64,000 bases of DNA from Candidatus Marisimplicoccus framensis (lineage in GTDB: Bacteria; Bacteroidota; Bacteroidia; Flavobacteriales; Flavobacteriaceae): contig CAJIZN010000001.1 of the NCBI GenBank assembly GCA_905182065.1, forward strand, positions 1 through 64,000, in the 5' to 3' direction. Shown one piece after another: positions 18,844 to 29,599 of the stretch. The notes beneath the pieces are model-generated. The model was not told the origin of the DNA, made no database searches, and worked only from the letters and a program-made list of their open reading frames with translations. A program made the position numbers and the translations under genes. Positions within the stretch are counted from its first letter, which is position 1, and every line of letters begins with the position of its first letter.

Positions 18844-21800
18844 ATGATTTTATTTTTTGGTAGCCCAAAATTAAAAATATTTGCAGTTGAAATCTCTGAA
18901 ATATTATTGACTGAAGATTTAAAAAAATTATCCTGGGTACTTGACTCAAGAATTATTGATAGAAAGCAAATAAGTGAAAAATTTATTGGACCAAAATCCT
19001 CTATGGTTACTCCATGGAGCACAAACGCTGTTGAGATAACTCGTAATATGGGGGTTAAAAATATAAATCGAATAGAAGTTTTTATTTGTCATGAAATCTC
19101 TGAAAACTTTGACAAAATGATTCATGAGGAGTATGAAGGTTTAAATCAAAATATATTTAATAATAATATAACTCCTGAAAAAATATATTTAATAGATAAT
19201 CTAAAAAAGTATAATAATCAGCAAGGCCTAGCTTTAGATGATTTTGAAATATCATATTTAGAAAGTCTTTCAGAGAAAATTGGAAGAAAATTAACTGACT
19301 CAGAAGTTTATGGATTTTCCCAAGTAAACTCAGAACACTGTAGACATAAAATCTTTAATGGAAAATTTATTATTGATGGAAAAGAAAAAAATGATAGTTT
19401 ATTTGATCTTATAAAATTCACTTCCAAAAAAAATAAAAACTCAATTGTATCTGCATACTCTGACAATGTTGCATTTATTAATGGCCCTAAAATCAGTCAA
19501 TTTCAACCAAAAAGAGGAGATAAATCAAGTTATTTTATAACTAAAGAAATTGAAAGTATTATATCAGTAAAAGCTGAAACTCATAATTTTCCAACAACTG
19601 TAGAACCTTATAATGGAGCTGCAACTGGGTCAGGGGGGGAAATTAGAGATAGAGCAGCAGGAGGTACAGGCTCTCTACCCCTTATTGGGTCTGCGGTTTA
19701 CATGACACCATATTCAAGATTAAACAACAACAAAATGTGGGAAAAGAAAATTCCACAAAGAGATTGGAAATATCAAACTCCTGTAGATATTTTAATAAAA
19801 GCATCTAATGGTGCCTCTGATTTTGGAAATTGTTTTGGACAACCACTAATAGTTGGTTCTTTATTAACATTTGAGCATGACGAAAATCAAGAATTATATT
19901 CATATGATAAAGTCATAATGCTTGCGGGTGGTGTAGGTTATGGAGAGTTAAAACAATCTATGAAAAAGTCTCCTAAAAAGGGAGATATTATTGTTTTGTT
20001 GGGTGGTGATAATTATAGAATTGGTATGGGTGGTGCATCCGTATCATCAACTGATACAGGAAGTTATAATAATGCAATAGAACTTAATGCCATTCAAAGG
20101 TCGAATCCGGAAATGCAAAAAAGAGTTACCAATACAATCAGATCTTTATTTGAAATGGATGAGAATCCTATAGTTTCTATTCATGATCATGGAGCTGGAG
20201 GGCATTTAAATTGTTTTTCTGAATTAGTAGAAGATGTTGGAGGAGAAATTTATTTGGATTCATTACCCATTGGTGATCCATCTCTTTCTTATAAAGAAAT
20301 TATAGGAAATGAATCTCAAGAAAGAATTGGGTTAATAATTAAAGAAAAAGATTATGAGCTAGTTAAGAAAATTGCTGAAAGAGAGAGAGCTCCAGTTTAT
20401 AAAGTTGGAAAGGTTACGGGAGATAATAAGTTTAAAGTAATTGATAGAAAAAATAATTCAGAGACAATAAATTTAGATTTAGACAGTTTGTTTGGTGATG
20501 TACCTAAGAAAGTTGTAAATGATATAACTAAAGCAAATAAATTCAAAGAAATAGAATACGATGGCAATAAAGTTTCTGAATATCTTGAAAATGTTTTGAT
20601 GCTTGAATCTGTAGCATGTAAAGACTGGCTTACAAATAAAGTTGATAGATGTGTTACCGGAAGAGTTGCCCAACAACAAACAGTTGGTGAAATTCAAGTA
20701 CCTCTTTCAAATTGTGGAGTAGTCTCATTAGACTACGCAAATTTTAATGGAATAGCGTCATCAATAGGTCATTCTCCTATTTCAGGTTTAATTGACCCTA
20801 GCACTGGAAGTATTAATTCAATTGGTGAGTCTTTAACAAATATTATATGGGCTCCACTCAAAGATGGGATTAATTCAATATCATTATCAGCCAATTGGAT
20901 GTGGCCATGTGGAAATGAAGGAGAGGATTCTAGATTATACAAAGCTGTAGATGCTTGTTCAAATTTTGCAATTGAATTAGGAATTAATATTCCTACTGGA
21001 AAAGACTCACTTTCAATGGTTCAAAAATATGATGAATTAAAAGTAAAATCTCCTGGAACTGTTATTATTTCAGCATCAGGTCATTGCAATGATATTAGAA
21101 AAGTTGTAAAACCTGTTTTAAATAAAAACTTAGGGGATATATATTATATAAATTTATCATTTGATGATTATAAGTTAGGTGGTTCATCTTTTTCTCAAAC
21201 ACTTAATAAAATTGGATCAGAAACTCCTGTAATAAAAGATTCTAAAAAATTTAAAGAGTCATTTAATCTAGTTCAAAACCTTATATCTAATAATAAAATT
21301 CTATCAGGTCATGATATCTCTTCAGGTGGGTTAATTACATGCTTACTCGAGATGTGCTTTAGCTCAAACAAAATAGGTATGGATATTAACCTAACTCATC
21401 TTGGATGTGAAGATTCTACAAAATTACTGTTCTCTGAAAATGCTGGAATTATTATTCAATCAGAAAAGAATTTACAAAAGGAGTTTTCGTCTATAAATGT
21501 TGAATGTCTAAAGATTGGTAAAACCAATAAAGATGGTATTCTAAATATTAAAAATTTTGAAAATAATTTTTCTTTTAATGTTCAAAACTATAGAGATATA
21601 TGGTATTCTACTTCAAAAGATTTTGATCTAAAACAAACTAAAAGAAATAAAGCAATTGAAAGGTTTAATAACTATAAAATTCAACCTCTAACATATAAAT
21701 TTCCGAGTGGATTTGACGGAAATAATAATCCTTCTCTGTTAGCTAATAAAGTTAATGCTGCAGTTATTAGAGAAAAAGGTAGTAACTCGGAAAGAGAAAT

Positions 21801-22500
21801 GGCTTTTATGATGTCTTTAGCTGGTTTTAATGTTAAAGATATTCATATGACTGATATCATATCTGGTAAAGAAAATCTTCAGGATATTCATTTATTAGTA
21901 GCAGTTGGTGGTTTTTCAAATTCTGATGTTCTTGGATCAGCTAAAGGTTGGGCAGGATCTTTTCTTCATAATCCAATTGCTAAAAAATCTATAGATGATT
22001 TTTTTAATAGAGAAGATACAATGTCATTAGGAGTCTGTAATGGATGTCAACTATTTATTGAACTTGGACTTATCAATGAAGATCATTTAGAAAAGCCAAA
22101 GATGACTTATAATGATTCTAATAAGTTCGAATGTGTTTTCTCAACTGTTGATATTAAGGAATCCCCCTCTATAATGTTAAAAAGTCTTGAAGGTTCCAGA
22201 TTAGGAGTATGGTCTGCTCATGGTGAGGGGAAGTTTGTTTTACCTTATAATGAAAATAAATACTCAATTTCAGGAAAGTATTCATATGATTCCTACCCTA
22301 GTAATCCAAATGGTTCAAATTTCAACACTGCAATGCTAGTGTCTAATAATGGAAGACATCTTGTTATGATGCCTCATATAGAACGATCATTATACCCTCA
22401 TAATTGGGCATACTATCCAGGAGATAGAGACGATTTATACTCACCATGGGTCAAAGTGTTCAACAATAGCTATGAATGGTTAATAAATAAAATCATTTAA
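18844..22500 (+). CDS. purL: Phosphoribosylformylglycinamidine synthase
   Basis: FSQVNSEHCRHKIFNG, KAETHNFPTTVEPYNGAATGSGGEIRDR, C-terminal glutaminase GVCNGCQL. Confidence 0.96.
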   Translation: MILFFGSPKLKIFAVEISEILLTEDLKKLSWVLDSRIIDRKQISEKFIGPKSSMVTPWSTNAVEITRNMGVKNINRIEVFICHEISENFDKMIHEEYEGLNQNIFNNNITPEKIYLIDNLKKYNNQQGLALDDFEISYLESLSEKIGRKLTDSEVYGFSQVNSEHCRHKIFNGKFIIDGKEKNDSLFDLIKFTSKKNKNSIVSAYSDNVAFINGPKISQFQPKRGDKSSYFITKEIESIISVKAETHNFPTTVEPYNGAATGSGGEIRDRAAGGTGSLPLIGSAVYMTPYSRLNNNKMWEKKIPQRDWKYQTPVDILIKASNGASDFGNCFGQPLIVGSLLTFEHDENQELYSYDKVIMLAGGVGYGELKQSMKKSPKKGDIIVLLGGDNYRIGMGGASVSSTDTGSYNNAIELNAIQRSNPEMQKRVTNTIRSLFEMDENPIVSIHDHGAGGHLNCFSELVEDVGGEIYLDSLPIGDPSLSYKEIIGNESQERIGLIIKEKDYELVKKIAERERAPVYKVGKVTGDNKFKVIDRKNNSETINLDLDSLFGDVPKKVVNDITKANKFKEIEYDGNKVSEYLENVLMLESVACKDWLTNKVDRCVTGRVAQQQTVGEIQVPLSNCGVVSLDYANFNGIASSIGHSPISGLIDPSTGSINSIGESLTNIIWAPLKDGINSISLSANWMWPCGNEGEDSRLYKAVDACSNFAIELGINIPTGKDSLSMVQKYDELKVKSPGTVIISASGHCNDIRKVVKPVLNKNLGDIYYINLSFDDYKLGGSSFSQTLNKIGSETPVIKDSKKFKESFNLVQNLISNNKILSGHDISSGGLITCLLEMCFSSNKIGMDINLTHLGCEDSTKLLFSENAGIIIQSEKNLQKEFSSINVECLKIGKTNKDGILNIKNFENNFSFNVQNYRDIWYSTSKDFDLKQTKRNKAIERFNNYKIQPLTYKFPSGFDGNNNPSLLANKVNAAVIREKGSNSEREMAFMMSLAGFNVKDIHMTDIISGKENLQDIHLLVAVGGFSNSDVLGSAKGWAGSFLHNPIAKKSIDDFFNREDTMSLGVCNGCQLFIELGLINEDHLEKPKMTYNDSNKFECVFSTVDIKESPSIMLKSLEGSRLGVWSAHGEGKFVLPYNENKYSISGKYSYDSYPSNPNGSNFNTAMLVSNNGRHLVMMPHIERSLYPHNWAYYPGDRDDLYSPWVKVFNNSYEWLINKII

Positions 22501-22667
22501 ATTTTAAATTCAATTTTTATTACATCTAGAAATAGCTATTATTTTTTTATATAATGTTCATTATTAGATATTTATAAATTTAAATCAATTTTGACTATTG
22601 TAAAAATTAATAATATTTTAAAAGTGTAAATATTAAAAAAACGAAATTTAAATTCTAATAAAAAAAT

Positions 22668-24458
22668 ATGCCTACAGAAAACAAATTAAAGCTTAATGGT
22701 GGAGAATTCCTTTTGAAAGAATCTCTATCAAATGAAATTTTTACCCCTGAAGATTTCTCAGAAGAACAACTAATGATGAAACAAACAATAGTTGATTTTA
22801 TGGATAGAGAAATTTGGCCTGACAAAATGAAGTATGAAGAAAAAAATTATGATTTAACTGTCCAGGCTATGAAAAAAATAGGAGACCTTGGATTATTAGC
22901 AGTTTCCTTAGAAGAAAAATATGGAGGTATGGGTATGGACTTTGTTTCTAGTATGCTTGCAGTTGATTATGTTTCTGGATGTACTGGTTCTGTTGCTACT
23001 GCATACGGAGCACAAACTGGAATTGCAATCTTACCTATTTATTTATATGGTAATGAAGATCAAAAACAAAAATACCTACCTAAACTTGCCTCTGGCGAGT
23101 GGTTTGGATCTTATTGTTTAACTGAACCTACTGCAGGATCAGATGCTAACTCTGGTAAAACTAAGGCTGTATTAAGTGATGATGGTTCTCACTATAAAAT
23201 TTCAGGACAAAAGATGTGGATATCTAATGCTGGATTTGCAGATATTTTTATTGTATTTGCTAGAATTGAAGATGATAAAAATATTACTGCTTTTATTGTA
23301 CCTAAAGACTCAGATAATGGTATAAAACTTGGAGAAGAAGAAAAAAAACTAGGATTAAATTCATCTTCTACTAGACAAGTTTTTTTCACTGAAACAAAAG
23401 TACCTGTTAAAAATCTACTTGGTGAAAGAAATGGTGGTTTTAAAATTGCAATGAACGCACTTAATGTAGGAAGAATAAAACTAGGAGGTGCAAATCTAGA
23501 TGGACAACGAAGATCTATTTCTATAGCTACTGATTATGCTAACAATAGAGTTCAATTCAAACAACCTATTTCAAGTTTTGGTGCCATAAAAGAAAAATTA
23601 GCTTCTATGGCTACCTCCTGTTATGCTGGTGAATCGGCATGTTATAGAGCTGCAAGTGATGTTCAATCAAAAATTGATGAGTATGAATCAAGTGGCCTAA
23701 CCAAACAAGAGGCTGAACTTAAAGGGATAGAAGAATTCGCTTTAGAATGTTCAATTTTAAAAGTTGCAATTTCAGAAGACATGCAAGAAAGTGCAGATGA
23801 AGGAATACAAATTTTTGGTGGAATGGGATTCTCAGCTGAAACTCCTGCAGAAAGTGCATGGAGAGATTCAAGAATTGGAAGGATTTATGAAGGTACTAAT
23901 GAGATAAACAGAATGCTTATTATAGGTATGTTATTAAAAAAAGCAATGAAAGGAAGTCTTGATATTATGACACCTTATCAGAATATAATTAATAACAAAC
24001 CATTATCTATCACTGAAAAATCAGATGTACTGAATGACGAGATAACTTTAGTTGAAAACTTTAAAAGTGTCTTTCTTTTACTCTTAGGGAAAGCTTTTGA
24101 AAAGTATGGACCGGAAATAGATAAAAATCAACAAGTACTTCTTAGTCTATCTGACTTGGCAATTGAGACTTACCTTTCAGAGTCTACTCTAAAAAGAACT
24201 ATTAAAAATATTGAAAGAACTTCAGATAAAGATCAATCTGATCAGATAAATATGACAAGATTATATATTTATGAAGCTTCTCAAATTGTTCAAAAAAAAT
24301 CTAGAGATGTTGTAAATAGTATAATTGATATGGGTGAACAAGATGATCTATATTCATCAATTATTGAAAAATTACATTATTCTGAGAACCCTAATGTATT
24401 TGATTTAAAAACTAAGATTGCAAATAAACTAATTTCAGAAAATAAATACTGTTTCTAG
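22668..24458 (+). CDS. Acyl-CoA dehydrogenase
   Basis: CLTEPTAGSDANSGKTKAVLSDDGSHYKISGQKMWISNAGFADIF; GGMGFSAETPAESAWRDSRIGRIYEGTNEINR. Confidence 0.95.
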   Translation: MPTENKLKLNGGEFLLKESLSNEIFTPEDFSEEQLMMKQTIVDFMDREIWPDKMKYEEKNYDLTVQAMKKIGDLGLLAVSLEEKYGGMGMDFVSSMLAVDYVSGCTGSVATAYGAQTGIAILPIYLYGNEDQKQKYLPKLASGEWFGSYCLTEPTAGSDANSGKTKAVLSDDGSHYKISGQKMWISNAGFADIFIVFARIEDDKNITAFIVPKDSDNGIKLGEEEKKLGLNSSSTRQVFFTETKVPVKNLLGERNGGFKIAMNALNVGRIKLGGANLDGQRRSISIATDYANNRVQFKQPISSFGAIKEKLASMATSCYAGESACYRAASDVQSKIDEYESSGLTKQEAELKGIEEFALECSILKVAISEDMQESADEGIQIFGGMGFSAETPAESAWRDSRIGRIYEGTNEINRMLIIGMLLKKAMKGSLDIMTPYQNIINNKPLSITEKSDVLNDEITLVENFKSVFLLLLGKAFEKYGPEIDKNQQVLLSLSDLAIETYLSESTLKRTIKNIERTSDKDQSDQINMTRLYIYEASQIVQKKSRDVVNSIIDMGEQDDLYSSIIEKLHYSENPNVFDLKTKIANKLISENKYCF

Positions 24459-25798
24459 TGAGTAAATTACACTATATAATCATACTTTTTCTTATAGTTG
24501 GACAATCAAATTTGTTCGCTCAAGATTCAATGATGTATAATATTATTGATGAAGTTTCATCAGAAAGAATAGAGAAAGATATTACAAAACTAGTATCCTT
24601 TGGGACCAGACATACCTTAAGCGATACAATTTCAGATAAAAGAGGAATAGGAGCTGCCAGAAGATGGATTAAAAAGGAATTTGAAATAATCTCAAGTGAA
24701 TGCAATAAATGTTTGGAAGTTTTTTATGAAAAAAGTTATGTAACAGAAGGTGATAGAATTGTTTTTCCAACATGGATTTATAATGTTGTTGCAATTCAAA
24801 GAGGTACAAAAAATCCTAATAGGTTCATTATAATGAGTGGTGATATTGATTCTAGAATCTCCGATCCACTAAACTATAAAGATGATTCACCAGGAGCAAA
24901 TGATAATGCAAGTGGAATGGCTGGAACTATTGAAGCTGCAAGAATTTTATCAAAATATAAATTTGATAATAGTATTATTTATGTTGGATTAAGCGGAGAA
25001 GAACAAGGATTATTTGGAGGACAAAGTCTAGCTAAATTTGCTAAAAAAAGTGGATGGGACGTGATTGGTATCCTTAATAATGATATGATTGGAAACATTG
25101 AAGGTGTCGATGGTGTAATTGACAATAGGAGCTTTAGAATTTTTTCAGAACCATTTTTTTTCAACTCAAAATATTCTACCCAACTTAATATGAGAACTGG
25201 TGGTGGAGAAAATGATGGAGATTCTAGACAACTTGCAAGACATGTTCATAAAACTGTTAAAAAATATATGCCTGAATTAAACCCAATTATGATTTACAGA
25301 TTAGATCGATTTGGCAGAGGTGGTCACCATAGACCTTTTAATGATGAAGGAATTGCAGGAATTAGAATTATGGAAGCTCATGAAAACTACAACAGACAGC
25401 ATAATGATATCAGAGTTGAAAATGGAATAAATTATGGTGATGTGCTATCAGGAGTAGATTTCAATTATGCTGCAAAACTAACAGCAGTAAATGTGATTTC
25501 ATTAGCTACTATAGCATCTTCTCCTAAACCTCCTGAAAATCTAAAAATTGGAGGTATTGTTGAACCTAGTGTTAAATTTAGATGGGATCATCCTGTTGAT
25601 GACTCAGTTAGTGGATATAAAATTTATTGGCGTGAAACTACCTCGTCAACTTGGGATTATAGTAGGTTAGTAAATAAATTAAATAATTATACTCTTGATG
25701 GAATTGTCATTGATAATTTTATTTTTGGAATTTCAACTGTCAATTCAAAAGGATTCGAGAGTCTAGTTACATTTCCTCAAGGAACTTTTAGAGATTAG
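24458..25798 (+). CDS. M28 family metallopeptidase, secreted
   Basis: Signal peptide; SGDIDSR, DDSPGANDNASGMAGTIEAAR, GLSGEEQGLFGG; GTG start overlaps the preceding stop. Confidence 0.88.
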   Translation: MSKLHYIIILFLIVGQSNLFAQDSMMYNIIDEVSSERIEKDITKLVSFGTRHTLSDTISDKRGIGAARRWIKKEFEIISSECNKCLEVFYEKSYVTEGDRIVFPTWIYNVVAIQRGTKNPNRFIIMSGDIDSRISDPLNYKDDSPGANDNASGMAGTIEAARILSKYKFDNSIIYVGLSGEEQGLFGGQSLAKFAKKSGWDVIGILNNDMIGNIEGVDGVIDNRSFRIFSEPFFFNSKYSTQLNMRTGGGENDGDSRQLARHVHKTVKKYMPELNPIMIYRLDRFGRGGHHRPFNDEGIAGIRIMEAHENYNRQHNDIRVENGINYGDVLSGVDFNYAAKLTAVNVISLATIASSPKPPENLKIGGIVEPSVKFRWDHPVDDSVSGYKIYWRETTSSTWDYSRLVNKLNNYTLDGIVIDNFIFGISTVNSKGFESLVTFPQGTFRD

Positions 25799-26772
25799 AT
25801 GAATCCTTTTTCTTTCATCCATTCATCATTATAAATTTTACCAATGTATCTACTTCCAGAATCGTGAAGTAATGCTACTACAACTTCATTTTCTTTAAAA
25901 TTATCTTTTAACTGAATAACTCCAGCAATTGCAGCTCCACAAGAATTTCCAGCAAATATACCTTCTTCTCTTGCTAACTTTCTTGTATAAAGAGCGGCAT
26001 CTTTATCTGTAACTTTCTCAAAATGATCAATTACATTAAAATCAACATTTTTTGGAAGAATATCTTCTCCAATACCTTCGGTTGAATAAGGATAGATTTC
26101 GTTTTCATCAAAGACACCTGTTTCATGATATTTTTTAAAAACAGATCCATAAGTATCAATACCCCAGATTTTCACGCTAGGTTTCTTTTCTTTTAAGAAT
26201 TTTCCAACTCCAGAAATTGTTCCTCCAGTTCCAACACCAACTACAAAGTGGTCAATTTTACCATCAGTTTGTTTCCAAATTTCTGGACCCGTTGATTCGT
26301 AATGGGCAATTGTATTTGATGGATTGTCGTATTGATTCACATACCATGAATTTTCTGTTTCTTCAGAAATTCTTTTTGAAACTGAGTAATAAGATCTTGG
26401 GTCACTGGCCTCAACATTAGTAGGACATACGATGACCTTTGCTCCCATAGCTCTTAAAACATCAAATTTTTCTTTTGATTGTTTGTCATTAGAAACACAT
26501 ATCAACTTATAACCTTTGACTATAGCAGCTAATGCAAGACCCATTCCAGTATTTCCTGATGTTCCTTCTACAATAGTTCCTCCAGAATTTATTTTTCCTT
26601 CCTTCTCTGCATCTTCAATCATCTTCACCGCCATTCTATCCTTTACAGAATTCCCAGGATTAAAACTTTCAACCTTAACAAAGACATCTGAATTTAATGA
26701 TTTGGTTATTTTATTCAATTTAATCAAAGGAGTATTACCAATAGTTTCTAAAATATTATTGAAGTATTTCAT
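25795..26772 (-). CDS. PLP-dependent cysteine synthase / cystathionine beta-synthase family
   Basis: TIGNTPLIKLNKI, NPGNSVKDRMA, GTSGNTGMGLA, GVGTGGTISGVGKFLK. Confidence 0.92.
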   Translation of the reverse strand: MKYFNNILETIGNTPLIKLNKITKSLNSDVFVKVESFNPGNSVKDRMAVKMIEDAEKEGKINSGGTIVEGTSGNTGMGLALAAIVKGYKLICVSNDKQSKEKFDVLRAMGAKVIVCPTNVEASDPRSYYSVSKRISEETENSWYVNQYDNPSNTIAHYESTGPEIWKQTDGKIDHFVVGVGTGGTISGVGKFLKEKKPSVKIWGIDTYGSVFKKYHETGVFDENEIYPYSTEGIGEDILPKNVDFNVIDHFEKVTDKDAALYTRKLAREEGIFAGNSCGAAIAGVIQLKDNFKENEVVVALLHDSGSRYIGKIYNDEWMKEKGFI

Positions 26773-28023
26773 TTAAGAATTAATATTTAATTTAGGTGTA
26801 AATCTTGTAATTGAAACAAAAGTAATCGATAGAACAATGATACTTATTAGAATAAAAATAAAATTTAAAGAAATTATATAATACGGTTCTAAAATGAAAG
26901 GGATTGTTTCAACATAGTAATCATCTGGATTAAGCTTCAGAAATCCAAAACTATTTTGAATTGCTGAAATAGTAAAAAATAAAATATTTGCAGGAATCAT
27001 TCCTGTTAAGATAATTTCAATTCCCTGATATATAAATATTCTACTTAAAGAATTATTAGTTGACCCCATAGAGGTCAAGATTCCAATCATTTTTATCCTT
27101 TCAAAAATCAAAATAAATAAGGAAATTATTACACTAATTATTGCAACTAAAATCATCAGGAATGTAATTATCAAAATATTAAAATCAAAAATTGAAATCC
27201 AACTAAAAATATTTGCGTATTTAGATTGAACTGTTTTAGTAGAAAGATTATTTTTTTCAAAAGATTTTAATAAGGATATAGACTTCTCAATTAATGAAAT
27301 TTGCAATTTATCTTCCACTGATATTTCTATGTTTGCAAAATCATTTTTACTCCATTTATATACATTTTGGAGTGTTTCTAAATTTCCAATTATATAATTA
27401 TTATCAAAATCTGGAAAATCAGTTTCATAAATATGAGACACTTTAAATGACCTTACATTAGGTATTCTCTGATTATTATTTACTTGAAAATATAAGGTGA
27501 GATTTTGTCCTACTAAAATTTTAAGATTATCGGATAATGATTTTGAAATAATTATCTCATTATTAGTAATATCATTTTTAATCTTTGACCCAATTATAAA
27601 CTTATTAAAATCTCTAAAATTATATCCATTATTAACTCCTCTAAAAATCACAGTTTCGAATGAGTTGTCTACTGAGATTAAAGTTGGTTTTTCTATTGTT
27701 TTTTCAATTTCTATCCCTTTTAAGGTATTTTTTATTTCATTATTAATAGATTCAAAATTGTTTATTTTTTCTGAAGCTATTCCACGAGAATTATTTTCAT
27801 ATGTAGATATAACTAAATCAGGACTTAGGCTATAAAGTTTGTCTTTAATTGCAATTTGAAGTCCTTTACCAATAGAAATAGCAGATAAAGAGACGAATAC
27901 CCCAAGAAAAACAGAAATAACTGCTATTTTTATTATACGGGATGATATATTACTTTTATCATTACTAGATCTTAACTTTCTGTAAATGAAAAAGGGTAAA
28001 TTCAAATTAAATATTTTATTCAA
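26773..28023 (-). CDS. ABC transporter permease, FtsX/LolE-like
   Basis: N-terminal FFIYRKLRSS and ISVFLGVFVSL helix, large extracytoplasmic domain, three C-terminal TM helices. Confidence 0.82.
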   Translation of the reverse strand: MNKIFNLNLPFFIYRKLRSSNDKSNISSRIIKIAVISVFLGVFVSLSAISIGKGLQIAIKDKLYSLSPDLVISTYENNSRGIASEKINNFESINNEIKNTLKGIEIEKTIEKPTLISVDNSFETVIFRGVNNGYNFRDFNKFIIGSKIKNDITNNEIIISKSLSDNLKILVGQNLTLYFQVNNNQRIPNVRSFKVSHIYETDFPDFDNNYIIGNLETLQNVYKWSKNDFANIEISVEDKLQISLIEKSISLLKSFEKNNLSTKTVQSKYANIFSWISIFDFNILIITFLMILVAIISVIISLFILIFERIKMIGILTSMGSTNNSLSRIFIYQGIEIILTGMIPANILFFTISAIQNSFGFLKLNPDDYYVETIPFILEPYYIISLNFIFILISIIVLSITFVSITRFTPKLNINS

Positions 28024-29161
28024 AAATACACTTTTATTTACACTCGTTTATTTATCGCTCACCTCTGCTTATTCTCAAAATATTATACCAGGATCAGAAA
28101 GGACTAACCTGTATATAGATAAGTTATTAGATAAAAAGGTAGCAGTAATTGCTAATAATACCAGCATAATTAGATCTAACAATTTAGATATTCATTTAAT
28201 TGACACTTTAATAAAAAGAGGTGTTAAAATAGAAAAAATATTTAGCCCAGAACATGGATTTTTAGGTGATAAAGATGATGGAGAAAAAATAGAAAATGGA
28301 TTCTACAAATCAATAGAAGTTATCTCTTTATATGGAAAAAATAGAAAAATTAATGATAATGATATTGAGAACATTGATATATTAATTTTTGACATACAAG
28401 ATGTTGGAGTTAGGTTTTATACTTATTTATCAACTCTTCATTATGCAATGGAGTCAGTTTCCAGGACTAATAAGAAACTAATAATCTTAGATAGACCAAA
28501 TCCAAACTCTTTTTATATTGATGGACCTATTTTAGATCTTAAAAATAAAAGCTTTATAGGATTACATCCAGTACCTATTGTTTATGGAATGACAATTGGA
28601 GAATATGGAAAAATGATAAATGGTGAAGGTTGGTTAGAAAATAGCTTAAAAGCTAATTTAGAGGTGATAAAAATCAAAAACTATAATCATAAATTAAAAT
28701 ATGAGCCTAATATTAGACCATCCCCTAACCTCCCAAATATTCAATCAATATACCTCTATCCAAGCTTAGCTTTTCTTGAAAAAACTGAAGTAAGTGTTGG
28801 AAGAGGAACTAAAACTCAATTTCAAATATACGGTCATCCTGACTTTAATGAAAAATTTAGTTTTATTCCTAAACCTAATTTTGGAAGTCAAAACCCAAAA
28901 CTAAATGGTATTAAATCTAATGGTGAAGATCTAAGGGATTATAAAACAATAAATAGAATTGAACTTAAATGGCTTATAAATTCATACAATCAAATTAAGG
29001 ATAAAAAGAATTTTTTTAGAAGTGATTTTAATAAGTTATCTGGATCATCCAAACTTCAGGATCAAATTAAAAATGGGATACAAGAATCTATTATAAGAGA
29101 CTCATGGGTAGAGGGTCTTGAAGAATTTAAAAAAATTAGAAGTAAATATTTATTATATTGA
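27986..29161 (+). CDS. DUF1343 / NamZ-like exo-beta-N-acetylmuramidase
   Basis: FSPEHGFLGDKDDGE, DVGVRFYTYLSTLHYAME, LDRPNPN, SVGRGTKTQFQIYGHP. Confidence 0.88.
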   Translation: MKKGKFKLNILFKNTLLFTLVYLSLTSAYSQNIIPGSERTNLYIDKLLDKKVAVIANNTSIIRSNNLDIHLIDTLIKRGVKIEKIFSPEHGFLGDKDDGEKIENGFYKSIEVISLYGKNRKINDNDIENIDILIFDIQDVGVRFYTYLSTLHYAMESVSRTNKKLIILDRPNPNSFYIDGPILDLKNKSFIGLHPVPIVYGMTIGEYGKMINGEGWLENSLKANLEVIKIKNYNHKLKYEPNIRPSPNLPNIQSIYLYPSLAFLEKTEVSVGRGTKTQFQIYGHPDFNEKFSFIPKPNFGSQNPKLNGIKSNGEDLRDYKTINRIELKWLINSYNQIKDKKNFFRSDFNKLSGSSKLQDQIKNGIQESIIRDSWVEGLEEFKKIRSKYLLY

Positions 29162-29168
29162 ATTAATT

Positions 29169-29597
29169 ATGACAAAATTATCACCTTTTCATCTTGCAAT
29201 TCCGGTAAAAGATTTATCTGAATCAAAAAATTTTTACAAAAACATCTTAGGGTGTAAACCAGGCAGAGAGTCAGATGAATGGGCAGATTATGACTTTTTT
29301 GGACATCAGTTAGTCATTCATGTAGATCCTAATCATAATGTGAAAGCTCACCATAACGAAGTTGATGGAAAGTCTGTTCCAATTCCTCATTTTGGAGTTG
29401 TTATTCCATGGGATGATTTTGATAAATTTGCTAGATCTTTATCAGTAAATAAAATTCAATTTACGATAGAGCCTTACATAAGGTTTGAAGGACTTCCAGG
29501 TGAACAAAAGACAATGTTTTTTTATGATAATTCAGGAAATGCTCTCGAATTCAAATCATTTAAAGACATGAACATGTTATTTTCAACTAAAATATAA
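29169..29597 (+). CDS. VOC (glyoxalase/dioxygenase) family protein
   Basis: MTKLSPFHLAIPVKDLSESKNFYKNILGCKPGRES...TMFFYDNSGNALEFKSF; start moved from 29118 to the ATG at 29169. Confidence 0.88.
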   Translation: MTKLSPFHLAIPVKDLSESKNFYKNILGCKPGRESDEWADYDFFGHQLVIHVDPNHNVKAHHNEVDGKSVPIPHFGVVIPWDDFDKFARSLSVNKIQFTIEPYIRFEGLPGEQKTMFFYDNSGNALEFKSFKDMNMLFSTKI

Positions 29598-29599
29598 TT

